23,779 nucleotides of DNA from an uncultured Agathobacter sp. (GCA_934358675.1 CAKRKX010000034.1:1-23779); one strand, 5' to 3'. Numbered from the stretch's first letter, positions 14,441 through 22,151 are shown. The notes: generated by a model not told the origin, from the letters alone. Translations and numbers: made by a program.

Positions 14441-16582
14441 ATGACTCAATTAAAAGACAAAAGAAATGTTATAAAGAAACTGTTTGGTATGGTGTGTGCA
14501 TTCGTGGCACTGTTTACGTTGGTTGCAATTGGAAAGGTGACGGCAAAGGCAGCGGAAAATGATGATAGCACGAAGGAGGAAGGGTATACACTTACCATAG
14601 ACTACAGTGATGGAAGACCAGTAAAAACTATGACTGGGCGTACAGAGATAAAGCTATCTGATGATTTAGAGATACCGACAAAAGAAGGTTTTACATTTGA
14701 AGAGTGGTCAGATAATAAGGATCAAGGTTATAATAACTTATACAGCCAAGAGACTCTTACTCTTACACATGATATGACCATTTATGCAATCTGGAAAAAA
14801 GTGGCTGATGACGGAATTGAATATACTTTACTGTATGGCGGGGACGCTTTGAGACTTTGTGATATGCCATACGATTATAATGAGGAAGCCATACGAAATT
14901 TTGTTGTACCGGATGAAGTTGATGGGATACCGGTCACAGAAGTGGGATTAGATTCTTTTTTGAGTGTACCGAATAAAATTGAAACATTAACATTTGGAAA
15001 GAATGTTAATCGGATATCAGAGATTTTTGACCGTTATGGAAGCTCAACTTTAAAATCAGTTACCATTCCGGAGGGGGTTACCTATATAGATGGTGGAACA
15101 TTTAAAAATTGTACTGCCTTAACAGAAGTAACAATTCCTGAAAGTGTAGGTCAAGTTAACCACAATACATTTAACGGTTGTACTGCTTTAAAAACAGTCA
15201 AAATCAAAGGCATTGTTAGACTGATTGGAGAGTATGCGTTCTGCAATTGTACCAGCTTAGAGAAAATCTATTACGCAGGAACACAAGCTCAATGGGAGAA
15301 TAAACTTAGCAGACCAAATGATTATCAAAATAAATTCTATGCGCTAAAGTTTGAAAATGATTGGAATGCCGGAGCTGCTGATTTTGAGGTGATTTTTGAA
15401 AATAAGTATTTGGTCATCAGTTTTGATGCAAATACAGATAAAACTGCAACGTCTATGCCGAAGTATGATGTTGTTACGGCAAACGCATTAATTAATGAAC
15501 CGGCAACTACTCCACAAATATGGGAAACCTCTAACTATATATTTGGTGGGTGGTACAAAGATGCAGAATGTACACAAAAATGGGATTTTTCAACGGACAC
15601 TGTAGCTACAGATACAACATTGTATGCACGATGGGAATACAAATTAAAGAAGGTTACGTTTGAATATAATGGAAGAGGTACAAATTATACGGTATCTGTG
15701 GCAAAGGGAAATCCTGTTATGAAACCGGGAACACCAACTGCAGAAGGATATAAATTTGAAGGTTGGTTCAGGGATGAGGCATGCACAAAAGAGTGGGATT
15801 TTGCAAAGGATACCGTAACAGACAATATCACACTTTATGCAAAGTGGACGAAGGTAGAGACAAAACCAGAGGAGCCGAAGCCAGAGGAACCTAAGCCAGA
15901 GGAGCCGAAGCCAGAGGAACCTAAGCCGGAAGAACCAAAACCGGAAGAACCAAAGCCAGAAGAACCAAAGCAAGATACGTCAACGCCATCGACACCAGCG
16001 GAAGATGTACCAGATGCATCCAAACCGGACAAGAAACCGGATGCGGTTGTAGAAACCGACAAAGATGGCAATACGATGACAACTACGAAAGTGACAGACG
16101 AAGCTACTGGAGATGTAGTGACCAAAACGGTTATCAACGAAGTCGCATCTGATGAAGAATATGTTGTCAGACATAAAGAGGACAAAGAGGGCACGGAAAA
16201 AAATCTTACTGTCAGAAATTATACAAAGAGTGCAACCATCACAAAGCCAAAGGCGGACAGAGCGGAAACACTTGCCAATAAAAAGGATGTTCCGCTTACC
16301 GTAGTTGTGAGGGATGAAAACGGAAAATTGGTCTATAAGGTAAGAATTAATACAAAGAATGTAAAGAAAAATACTACGTTACAGGTATATCGATATGATG
16401 AGAAGACAAAAACTTACCATAAAGTTAAGAAAGCATATCAGACGATAAAGAGCGATGAAAATGCGAATATTACATGTGAATTTAAAAAACTTGCATCAAA
16501 TCAGCGATATGTGCTTGTGACAAAGAGTCAGGCGAAAAAGATTGAGAAGAAGATCGCAAAAGCAAAAGCCGCAAAAAAGTAG
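14441..16582 (+). CDS. secreted InlB-B/BspA leucine-rich repeat protein
   Basis: A 713-residue exported protein. Residues 1-38 are a signal peptide (basic start, hydrophobic core, cleavage near VTAKAAE). An InlB B-type (Listeria-Bacteroides) repeat is at about 48-117, ending in YAIW. A BspA-type leucine-rich repeat region is at about 130-300 (SVTIPEGVTYIDGGTFKNCT and relatives). Two more B repeats follow at about 322-400 and 403-473, each with the GW...WDF...LYA[RK]W pattern. Then come seven KPEEP units, a Thr-rich linker and a lysine-rich C-terminal domain. There is no LPXTG, transmembrane tail or SLH domain, so it is probably released or held by charge. It is clearly more AT-rich than the flanking genes. 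Function is unknown; adhesion is the usual guess. Confidence 0.9.
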   Translation: MTQLKDKRNVIKKLFGMVCAFVALFTLVAIGKVTAKAAENDDSTKEEGYTLTIDYSDGRPVKTMTGRTEIKLSDDLEIPTKEGFTFEEWSDNKDQGYNNLYSQETLTLTHDMTIYAIWKKVADDGIEYTLLYGGDALRLCDMPYDYNEEAIRNFVVPDEVDGIPVTEVGLDSFLSVPNKIETLTFGKNVNRISEIFDRYGSSTLKSVTIPEGVTYIDGGTFKNCTALTEVTIPESVGQVNHNTFNGCTALKTVKIKGIVRLIGEYAFCNCTSLEKIYYAGTQAQWENKLSRPNDYQNKFYALKFENDWNAGAADFEVIFENKYLVISFDANTDKTATSMPKYDVVTANALINEPATTPQIWETSNYIFGGWYKDAECTQKWDFSTDTVATDTTLYARWEYKLKKVTFEYNGRGTNYTVSVAKGNPVMKPGTPTAEGYKFEGWFRDEACTKEWDFAKDTVTDNITLYAKWTKVETKPEEPKPEEPKPEEPKPEEPKPEEPKPEEPKPEEPKQDTSTPSTPAEDVPDASKPDKKPDAVVETDKDGNTMTTTKVTDEATGDVVTKTVINEVASDEEYVVRHKEDKEGTEKNLTVRNYTKSATITKPKADRAETLANKKDVPLTVVVRDENGKLVYKVRINTKNVKKNTTLQVYRYDEKTKTYHKVKKAYQTIKSDENANITCEFKKLASNQRYVLVTKSQAKKIEKKIAKAKAAKK
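15863..15967 (+). repeat. seven tandem 15-base units encoding KPEEP
   Basis: Seven in-frame 15-base repeats. The first four alternate between GAGGAGCCG and GAGGAACCT endings, so they are two copies of a 30-base unit. The last three use the GAAGAACCA form. Such tracts expand and contract by slippage and act as a stiff spacer in surface proteins. Confidence 0.95.
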
Positions 16583-16594
16583 CAGCGACTTTTT

Positions 16595-16628
16595 CAGAGG
16601 GCAGCCATTATCGGTCGCCCTCTGTTTT
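16595..16628 (+). terminator. terminator of the secreted repeat protein gene
   Basis: CAGAGGGC (16595-16602) pairs with GCCCTCTG (16617-16624), extended by three pairs after an A-C mismatch, with a 6-base loop. TTTT follows at 16625-16628. It overlaps the last codons and stop of sigG, which runs the other way; on the minus strand an A-run follows, so it serves the plus strand. Confidence 0.75.
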
Positions 16629-17402
16629 CAGATATTGGTACATGTTTTTGAGTGCGTTTTTTTCGAGGCGTGATACCTGTGCCTGTGAGATGTGAATCTC
16701 ATCGGCGACCTCAATCTGTGTTTTGCCTTCAAAAAAGCGAAGTTTGATGATGCGTTCGTCGCGGTCATTGAGGCGTGCGAGTGCATCGCTTAAGGAGAGG
16801 TCTTCAATCCAGTTTTCTTCCTTGTTTTTCTTGTCTGAGATCTGATCCATGACGTAGAGCGTGTCACCTCCATCCGTGTAGACCGGATCAAAGAGACTAA
16901 GCGGAGTCTGGATCGCGTCAAGTGCGTAGACGATGTCCTCTTTGGGAATGCCGCTTGCTTCGGATATCTCATCGATCGTCGGTTCCTTTTGGGAGGTGCG
17001 GGAGAGCTGTTCCTTGGCCTGCATTGCGTGATATGCGATATCACGCAGTGAGCGTGGAATACGGTAGCTGCTATTGTCGCGCAGATAGCGTCGGATTTCT
17101 CCGACGATCATCGGGACAGCATAAGTCGAAAACTTGACACCGACTGTGACATCGAAGTTATCAATTGCTTTCATAAGACCGATGCAACCGATCTGAAACA
17201 GATCGTCCACGTTCTCATTGTGGTTGTGAAAGCGTTTGATCACCGAGAGGACGAGACGCAGGTTGCCCTCAATATAAGTCTGGCGTGCGGACTGATCGCC
17301 GGCATGGATCCGCTCGAATAATGCCTCCTTTTCCTCATCCTTTAATACGGGCAGCTTCGCGGTATTTACGCCACAGATTTCAACTTTATATGAAGACATC
17401 AT
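16608..17402 (-). CDS. sigG: RNA polymerase sporulation sigma factor SigG
   Basis: The late forespore sigma factor, 264 residues. Its N-terminus KVEICGVNTAKLPVLKDEE is the SigG signature, the region that binds anti-sigma factor SpoIIAB. Region 2 reads NLRLVLSVIKRF, DDLFQIGCIGLMKAIDNFD and KFSTYAVPMIVGEIRRYLRDN, and the C-terminal helix-turn-helix is ADEIHISQAQVSRLEKNAL. The start at 17402 follows GGAGG on the minus strand at 6 bases; a second ATG is adjacent. In most relatives sigG directly follows sigE in the same direction; here it is about 4 kb away and inverted. I found no clear SigF or SigG promoter in the 120 bases upstream. Confidence 0.97.
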   Translation of the reverse strand: MMSSYKVEICGVNTAKLPVLKDEEKEALFERIHAGDQSARQTYIEGNLRLVLSVIKRFHNHNENVDDLFQIGCIGLMKAIDNFDVTVGVKFSTYAVPMIVGEIRRYLRDNSSYRIPRSLRDIAYHAMQAKEQLSRTSQKEPTIDEISEASGIPKEDIVYALDAIQTPLSLFDPVYTDGGDTLYVMDQISDKKNKEENWIEDLSLSDALARLNDRDERIIKLRFFEGKTQIEVADEIHISQAQVSRLEKNALKNMYQYLKTEGDR

Positions 17403-17448
17403 CCAATTCCTCCGATTTCAATTACTTAATAAAAGGATGAGATCTTTT

Positions 17449-17477
17449 TTGCTTTTTTATACAGATAATGTTATACT
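17449..17477 (+). promoter_or_regulatory. sigma-A promoter of the small gene and cyclic-di-GMP sensor
   Basis: TTGCTT (17449-17454) and TATACT (17472-17477) have a 17-base spacer, and TGT precedes the -10 (extended -10). It lies in the divergent region with sigG and points at the 44-codon gene. Confidence 0.65.
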
Positions 17478-17520
17478 TTTAGAAATTTAAGGGGATATAA
17501 CGCAGGAGGGAGGACTCGAT

Positions 17521-17655
17521 ATGGAAGAGAAAAACAGGGAAAATCAGACACCGGAGGAAAAGAAGCAAGGCCCGATGAGCGAAGAGTGGGCAACGGAGGC
17601 TTTGGAGGAGATGGATGAATTTATCGAATCACAGGGAATCTATATTCGACAGTAG
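17521..17655 (+). CDS. 44-residue acidic small protein
   Basis: An ATG at 17521 follows a very strong ribosome site, AGGAGGGAGG (17504-17513), and has its own promoter. The peptide is hydrophilic and acidic, starts MEEKNRENQTPEEKKQG, and has a likely helix in MSEEWATEALEEMDEFIESQ. There is no membrane segment. The large sensor gene begins 9 bases after its stop, so both are on one mRNA. I recognise no family; it may be a partner of the sensor or an unrelated small protein. Confidence 0.75.
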   Translation: MEEKNRENQTPEEKKQGPMSEEWATEALEEMDEFIESQGIYIRQ

Positions 17656-17664
17656 GAAAAGAAG

Positions 17665-20487
17665 ATGAAGCGCAAGGAAATGTATGCAGCGAGCAGGGTA
17701 TCGAGGCTCTTATTCTACATTGTTATGGCAGTGATTCTGGTTGCATTTATTGCGGCAGAGATTGTATACCCGAGCGAGCGTGTAGAGAATTCACAGGAGA
17801 AAAATTTAATATACAACGGAACTTTCACTTGGGAAAAGGCGGACGGATCACACGAGATCATCGAGGTTCCGGGGCAGTATGATGTGCCGGCGGGAGAGGC
17901 GATGGTGATCGCAACGACACTCCCGAAAGACTATGCGGGCGCAGCGGTTGCAATCCGTTCTTCTCTGCAAAGCGTGCGCTTTTATGTGGACGGGGAGCTG
18001 CGGCAGGAGTATGATACGAGCGATTCTCGGCCGTTTGGCAAGGATTCGGCGAGCCGATATGTGTTCTGTACAACATCGGTAAGTGATGCAGGAAAAGTGC
18101 TGCGCATTGAGCTGACCTCGTATACCGATAAGTATTCCGGCGTCGTGAATCCGGTCTATACCGGGGATAAATCGGATATCTGGGCATTTATTTTGAACGA
18201 TAACTTAATGGAGAGTGTGATCGCATTGTTCATTCTTTTTGCAGGAATCATTACGATCCTGTTCAGTTTCGCACTCTATGTTACATATAAGATACGGTTC
18301 GATATCGAATATCTGGGCTGGTGCATGCTGATGGGAGCAGTCTGGATGATCGGAGAATCCAAGCTTAGACAGCTTTGGATACCGAACGCATCGGTGCTCG
18401 CGGCACTGTGTTTTGTGATCGTAATGATCTGTCCGGTCCCGGTCCTTCTGTATGTGGACAGCGTGCAGAAGGGAAGATATCACAGGATTTACCGATGGAT
18501 CGAACTGGCTGCCGGATTGGATCTTGTTATATCGCTGATTCTGCAGCTTCAGGGTGTCGTGGATTTTATCGAGCTTATGCCGGTTTACCATGTGATGCTG
18601 CTGATCGTGTTTGTCGTCGTATTGATCACGTTTATTCGTGATATCAGACTCGGTGCATCGAGGGATTATCATCTTGCAGTGGCGGGGATACTGATCGCGA
18701 TGCTTGCGGCTGCGGTCGAGGCGACATCCGTATATTTTGTCGTGACATTATCGGGCCTGTTTATCGGAACAGGACTTGTTGTTCTGCTTTTGCTCAATAT
18801 TATCCGTACAGTCCGCAATGTGCGCAAGATGGAGCAGATGCGCCAGCGAAAGGCGTTAGAGGAGCGCAGGAGACAGACGGAGCGGATCTCATTGCAGACG
18901 ATCAAGACACTCTCCGCGACGGTTGAAACCAAAAATATTTACAGCAACGGACATTCGCAGAGAGTTTCGGATTATTCGGCGCTGATCGCCGGTGCGCTTG
19001 GCTGGGAGGAAGAACGGATCCACAATCTGCGCAATGCGGCATATATGCATGATGTGGGCATGATCGGTATACCGGATTCCATTGTCAATAAGCCGACGAA
19101 GCTGACGGAGGAAGAGTATGCGGTCATTCAGCGGCACGCTTTGATCGGGGCGGATATTCTGAAAAATATTACGCTGATCGAGCATGTCGCGGATGTGGCG
19201 CATTATCATCATGAGCGATATGACGGAACCGGCTACCCGGAGGGACTTGCGGGTGAGTCGATTCCAATAGAGGCACGTATCGTGTCCGTGGCGGACAGCT
19301 ACGATGCGATGAATTCGAAACGCATCTACCGGGAGGCGCTGGCAAAAGAGGAGATCATCTGTGAACTGGAGCGATGCAGCGGAACGCAGTTTGATCCGGT
19401 GATCGCGGAGACTCTCGTGCGTCTGATCCGTGAGGGCAAGGTGGAGGCTGCTCTGTTGCCGAATGAGACGAAGCCGGACGTGAATGAAGATCATTATGAG
19501 ACGGAGACAACGCGGTTTATTTCGGATGTGATGAGCACGATGCAGAGTCAGGAGAACAGTGATAATTACGATTTCCTGACCGGACTTCCGGTGCGCAGCA
19601 GGGGCGAAATCCTGATCGCGCAGATGATGCAGGAACACGATGGCGGACTGGTGTTCATCGATATGGATAATTTGAAGAAACTCAATGATGTGTATGGTCA
19701 CAAGGCGGGGGATTGTGCGCTTAAACTTCTTGGAAATCTGCTTTCTCATGCACAGGAGGGGGCAATCGCATGTCGTCTGGGTGGCGATGAGTTTTTGCTT
19801 TTTCTTCCGGACTGTTCGGCAGAGGAAGTCAAGGCGTGCGTCAAGCAGCTCTTTATCGATTTTGCCAAGGCGAAGGAAGAAGATGTCGAGATCCGGTGTG
19901 CGGATCTGTCTGCAGGAATAAGCATGAGTGCGCAGGGTGCGGCTTTCGAGCGATGCTATACAGAGGCGGACAAGGCACTGTATTTTGTGAAGCAGAACGG
20001 CAAAGGCAACTTTATGTTCTATCAGGATATGCAGGCGGATCGCGGCGTGTCGGGTACGGGACGTGACCTCGAGCTGGTTGCCAGAGCATTGCAGCAGAGC
20101 GGCAGCTACACAGGTGCGCTTGATCTGGATTACCGCGTGTTTGCGAAGATCTACGAGTATGTGAACAATATCGGCGAGCGCTATCGCCACAAGTGTTATC
20201 TTGTCATGGTGACGATGGAGACATTGCCGGATTGCATGCTATATATCGAAAATATCGAGGAGGCATTGGAATGCATGGAGCAGGCCATCCACGAGAAAAT
20301 CCGCAAGGTCGATGTCTGCACAAGGTTCAGTTCGATGCAGTATCTGATCATTCTGTTTGAACCGAAGGAGTCACAGATTGCGAAAATGATGGAGCGAACG
20401 TTTGCGCAGTACAATGAGCTGTACGGCAAGGGGGATTTTATTCCGCGGTACGAGTATATTCCGATGATGGAAAAATCGAAAAAGTAG
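17665..20487 (+). CDS. membrane sensor with HD-GYP and GGDEF domains (cyclic-di-GMP turnover)
   Basis: A 940-residue protein. An N-terminal anchor (about 12-32) leads into an extracellular beta-rich domain (40-175) resembling 7TMR-DISM sensors, then about seven membrane helices (185-395). A short coiled coil leads to an HD-GYP phosphodiesterase domain (about 405-600) with HSQRVSDYS, the HD pair at 462-463 in MHDVGMIGIP, and HHERYDGTGYP at 515-525. A GGDEF cyclase domain follows (about 632-780), with DFLTGLP, FIDMDNLKKLND and an intact GGDEF at 706-710. No inhibitory RxxD site precedes it. A C-terminal unit (about 820-935) looks like a degenerate GGDEF domain. Both making and breaking cyclic-di-GMP are possible; the signal is unknown. 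Confidence 0.92.
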   Translation: MKRKEMYAASRVSRLLFYIVMAVILVAFIAAEIVYPSERVENSQEKNLIYNGTFTWEKADGSHEIIEVPGQYDVPAGEAMVIATTLPKDYAGAAVAIRSSLQSVRFYVDGELRQEYDTSDSRPFGKDSASRYVFCTTSVSDAGKVLRIELTSYTDKYSGVVNPVYTGDKSDIWAFILNDNLMESVIALFILFAGIITILFSFALYVTYKIRFDIEYLGWCMLMGAVWMIGESKLRQLWIPNASVLAALCFVIVMICPVPVLLYVDSVQKGRYHRIYRWIELAAGLDLVISLILQLQGVVDFIELMPVYHVMLLIVFVVVLITFIRDIRLGASRDYHLAVAGILIAMLAAAVEATSVYFVVTLSGLFIGTGLVVLLLLNIIRTVRNVRKMEQMRQRKALEERRRQTERISLQTIKTLSATVETKNIYSNGHSQRVSDYSALIAGALGWEEERIHNLRNAAYMHDVGMIGIPDSIVNKPTKLTEEEYAVIQRHALIGADILKNITLIEHVADVAHYHHERYDGTGYPEGLAGESIPIEARIVSVADSYDAMNSKRIYREALAKEEIICELERCSGTQFDPVIAETLVRLIREGKVEAALLPNETKPDVNEDHYETETTRFISDVMSTMQSQENSDNYDFLTGLPVRSRGEILIAQMMQEHDGGLVFIDMDNLKKLNDVYGHKAGDCALKLLGNLLSHAQEGAIACRLGGDEFLLFLPDCSAEEVKACVKQLFIDFAKAKEEDVEIRCADLSAGISMSAQGAAFERCYTEADKALYFVKQNGKGNFMFYQDMQADRGVSGTGRDLELVARALQQSGSYTGALDLDYRVFAKIYEYVNNIGERYRHKCYLVMVTMETLPDCMLYIENIEEALECMEQAIHEKIRKVDVCTRFSSMQYLIILFEPKESQIAKMMERTFAQYNELYGKGDFIPRYEYIPMMEKSKK

Positions 20488-20489
20488 AA

Positions 20490-20539
20490 TTACGCGCCAG
20501 ACTCTTGACAAATCGAGAGTTGGCGCGTAAAGTGTTTTT
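20490..20539 (+). terminator. terminator of the cyclic-di-GMP sensor gene
   Basis: TTACGCGCCA (20490-20499) pairs with TGGCGCGTAA (20521-20530). After one bulged G the stem continues through ACTCT/AGAGT and three further pairs to a CAAA loop, about 18 pairs in all. T5 follows at 20535-20539. Confidence 0.85.
20505..20533 (+). promoter_or_regulatory. candidate queT promoter embedded in the terminator
   Basis: A perfect TTGACA (20505-20510) lies in the loop side of the terminator hairpin, and TAAAGT (20528-20533) follows after 17 bases. The predicted start near 20540 falls just after the terminator U-tract and before the riboswitch. No other promoter fits the short gap. Confidence 0.6.
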
Positions 20540-20556
20540 GGTTGCAAAATGCAGTA

Positions 20557-20600
20557 TGTCAGTTCGAAACCTTCCTGACAGAAAACAAAACTAAAGGAGA
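20557..20600 (+). promoter_or_regulatory. preQ1-I riboswitch
   Basis: A small H-type pseudoknot layout: stem TGTCAG (20557-20562) with CTGACA (20575-20580), a loop TTCGAAACCTTC, and an A-rich tail GAAAACAAAACTAA leading directly into the ribosome site AAAGGAGA (20593-20600). This is the class I preQ1 aptamer plan, here in the translational form where ligand binding hides the ribosome site. The downstream gene is a queuosine-precursor transporter, which supports the call. Confidence 0.85.
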
Positions 20601-20609
20601 CAAAAGAAT

Positions 20610-21131
20610 ATGAAAAACAAAGGTGTCGTATTTATTGTACAGGGCGCGATGATCGCTGCGCTCTATGTGGTGCTTACCATGCTTGCCAACGCGCTTGGCC
20701 TCTCATCGTACAGCATTCAGATCCGCTTCTCGGAAGCATTGTGCATTCTGCCGTTTTTTACACCGGCAGCAATCCCGGGATTGTGGCTCGGATGTCTGAT
20801 CGCGAACCTGATGACCGGAGCTATCATCTGGGACATTATCTTCGGAAGCCTTGCAACGCTGATCGGTGCGGTAGGAACGTATCTCTTACGCAAGCATAAA
20901 TTTGCGTGCACATTACCGCCGGTGATCGCCAATATGGTCATCGTACCGTTCGTGCTTCGTTACGGTTACGGATTCAAGACCATCTACAAAGGCATTGACT
21001 GGTCGATTCCGTTCAATGTAGTGACCGTCGGAATCGGAGAGATCATCTCCGTATGTGTACTTGGAGGTCTGCTCCTTAAGGTACTCAGCAAGTACCGCAA
21101 TGTGCTTTTTGCAGGATCTTGTGCAGAATAA
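20610..21131 (+). CDS. queT: queuosine precursor transporter QueT
   Basis: A 173-residue membrane protein with about five to six hydrophobic segments and the family pattern IQIRFSEALCILPFFTPAAIPGLWLGCLIANL near residues 36-67. QueT is the substrate-binding S component of an energy-coupling (ECF-type) transporter for queuosine precursors such as preQ1; the shared energy module is not encoded here. The preQ1-I riboswitch immediately upstream indicates repression when preQ1 is plentiful. It is a single-gene unit closed by a terminator at 21162. Confidence 0.93.
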   Translation: MKNKGVVFIVQGAMIAALYVVLTMLANALGLSSYSIQIRFSEALCILPFFTPAAIPGLWLGCLIANLMTGAIIWDIIFGSLATLIGAVGTYLLRKHKFACTLPPVIANMVIVPFVLRYGYGFKTIYKGIDWSIPFNVVTVGIGEIISVCVLGGLLLKVLSKYRNVLFAGSCAE

Positions 21132-21161
21132 ATACAATGAAAATAGAAATGAAGGTTGATG

Positions 21162-21197
21162 AGCCGCCTGTCTTAGGACAGGCGGCTTGCTTTATTT
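21162..21197 (+). terminator. terminator after queT
   Basis: AGCCGCCTGTC (21162-21172) and GACAGGCGGCT (21177-21187) form 11 perfect pairs around a TTAG loop, followed by TGCTTTATTTTG. The rest of the gap to 21316 is AT-rich and shows no gene or clear promoter. Confidence 0.85.
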
Positions 21198-21316
21198 TGT
21201 CATATAATGTCGACAACTTTTGACTTTTATTGTGAATATGTTGCCATTTAATTGGAAGTTCTTGTTTTTATGGGAGATTTCAATTAAAATTATAGATAGT
21301 ATAAAGGGGAGAGGCT

Positions 21317-21373
21317 ATGACGCATATTTTAAAAGTACAGACATTTGGAAATTTTAGAATGGAACTGGATGGA
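21317..21373 (+). pseudogene. 5' remnant of a BTAD-type transcriptional regulator
   Basis: After AGGGGAGAGG (21305-21314), an ATG at 21317 encodes MTHILKVQTFGNFRMELDG, which resembles the N-terminus of bacterial transcriptional activator domain (BTAD/SARP-like) regulators. After about 19 codons the similarity ends and the frame runs to a stop at 21416-21418 through unrelated sequence. The gene is cut at about 21373, where the tail of a different gene begins. Confidence 0.45.
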
Positions 21374-21599
21374 ATGCAAGACACTGACCGTTCGCGACGG
21401 AAGCACCGTAGCTTATGATCAGGTTGTCGGCAATGTGGTTGCCAAGACTCCGTTTATGGGATATCTCTGCCAGCTTTGCTTCTCTGTTGTTGGAATTATT
21501 GTAACGATCATTATTTTTGCTGCAGGTCTCGGATGCATGATGTATGCAAACAAGATCAGCAAGGAGATCAACCAGCAGTTAGAAGATCAGATGGCCTAG
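21374..21599 (+). pseudogene. 3' remnant of a SipW-like signal peptidase
   Basis: In the frame ending at 21599, the text LTVRDGSTVAYDQVVGNVVAKTPFMGYLCQL, followed by a hydrophobic segment (VVGIIVTIIIFAAGLGCMMY) and a charged tail, resembles the C-terminal end of eukaryotic/archaeal-type (S26B) signal peptidase I. The catalytic part is missing and there is no start of its own. Identification is from pattern memory and is moderate. Confidence 0.45.
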
Positions 21600-21611
21600 T
21601 CTGGAAGAACA

Positions 21612-22142
21612 ATGGAATTACGGGTATTGCACTATTTTCTGACGGTGGCGAAGGAACAGAGTTTTACGAAGGCTGCTGTTGAAACGCAGAGCGCTTGAGA
21701 TGCTGGACCTCGAGGATAAGATCCTTGAAGAGTTCAAGGAGAATGAGGATATGTTAGAGGGCAAGATTACGATCGGCTGCGGCGAGTTTGCAGCAGTGGA
21801 GATTATGGCGGAGATCTGTGGACGCTATAAGAAGAAGTATCCGCGTGTGCAGATCGCACTTCATACAGGAACAGCTGACACGATCTATGAGATGATGAAC
21901 AAGGGCCTCGTCGACATCGGCCTTTTTATGGAGCCGGTCGACACGGAGTGCTTGCGATGCAGGGACTTGCGTATCCAATCTCAATCGAGGGTGCCGCCAA
22001 GTACTGGCGGGAGGATCTTCTTGTGCAGAGAAGACTGGATCCGCCGATCAGTACGGACACGGTGATCGCGTGGAAGCGGAATCTTCCTCATTCGGGTGCG
22101 GTTGGGAAGATGATTGAGGAGATTAATGCCTTTCAGAAATAA
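21612..22142 (+). pseudogene. LysR-family regulator with two internal deletions
   Basis: Three pieces in order. Piece A (from ATG 21612) reads MELRVLHYFLTVAKEQSFTKAA, the start of a LysR helix-turn-helix, then is joined near 21675 to piece B in another frame, LLKRRALEMLDLEDKILEEF through VDIGLFMEPVDTE. Piece B is the linker helix and first half of the effector domain. Near 21948 the frame shifts to piece C, LAMQGLAYPISIEGAAKYW to the stop at 22142, the normal C-terminus. Most of the DNA-binding domain and part of the effector domain are gone, about 170 of a usual 290-300 residues remaining. Confidence 0.8.
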
Positions 22143-22151
22143 AATTTGTGC

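Noticed and set aside
15863..15967. Tandem 15-base units as a possible CRISPR or regulatory array
   Set aside because: Units are in frame, adjacent without spacers and encode KPEEP in a secreted protein.
17403..17520. SigF-type promoter for sigG, using GTATA on the minus strand near 17472
   Set aside because: No acceptable -10 partner at the known spacing; I cannot support it.
18889..20190. 433-codon open frame antisense to the HD-GYP/GGDEF gene
   Set aside because: The plus strand carries unmistakable catalytic motifs throughout; the antisense product is Arg/His/Leu-rich shadow sequence.
21203..21225. TATAAT at 21203 and TTGACT at 21220 as promoter elements of the BTAD remnant
   Set aside because: They are in the wrong order and neither has a partner hexamer at 16-18 bases.
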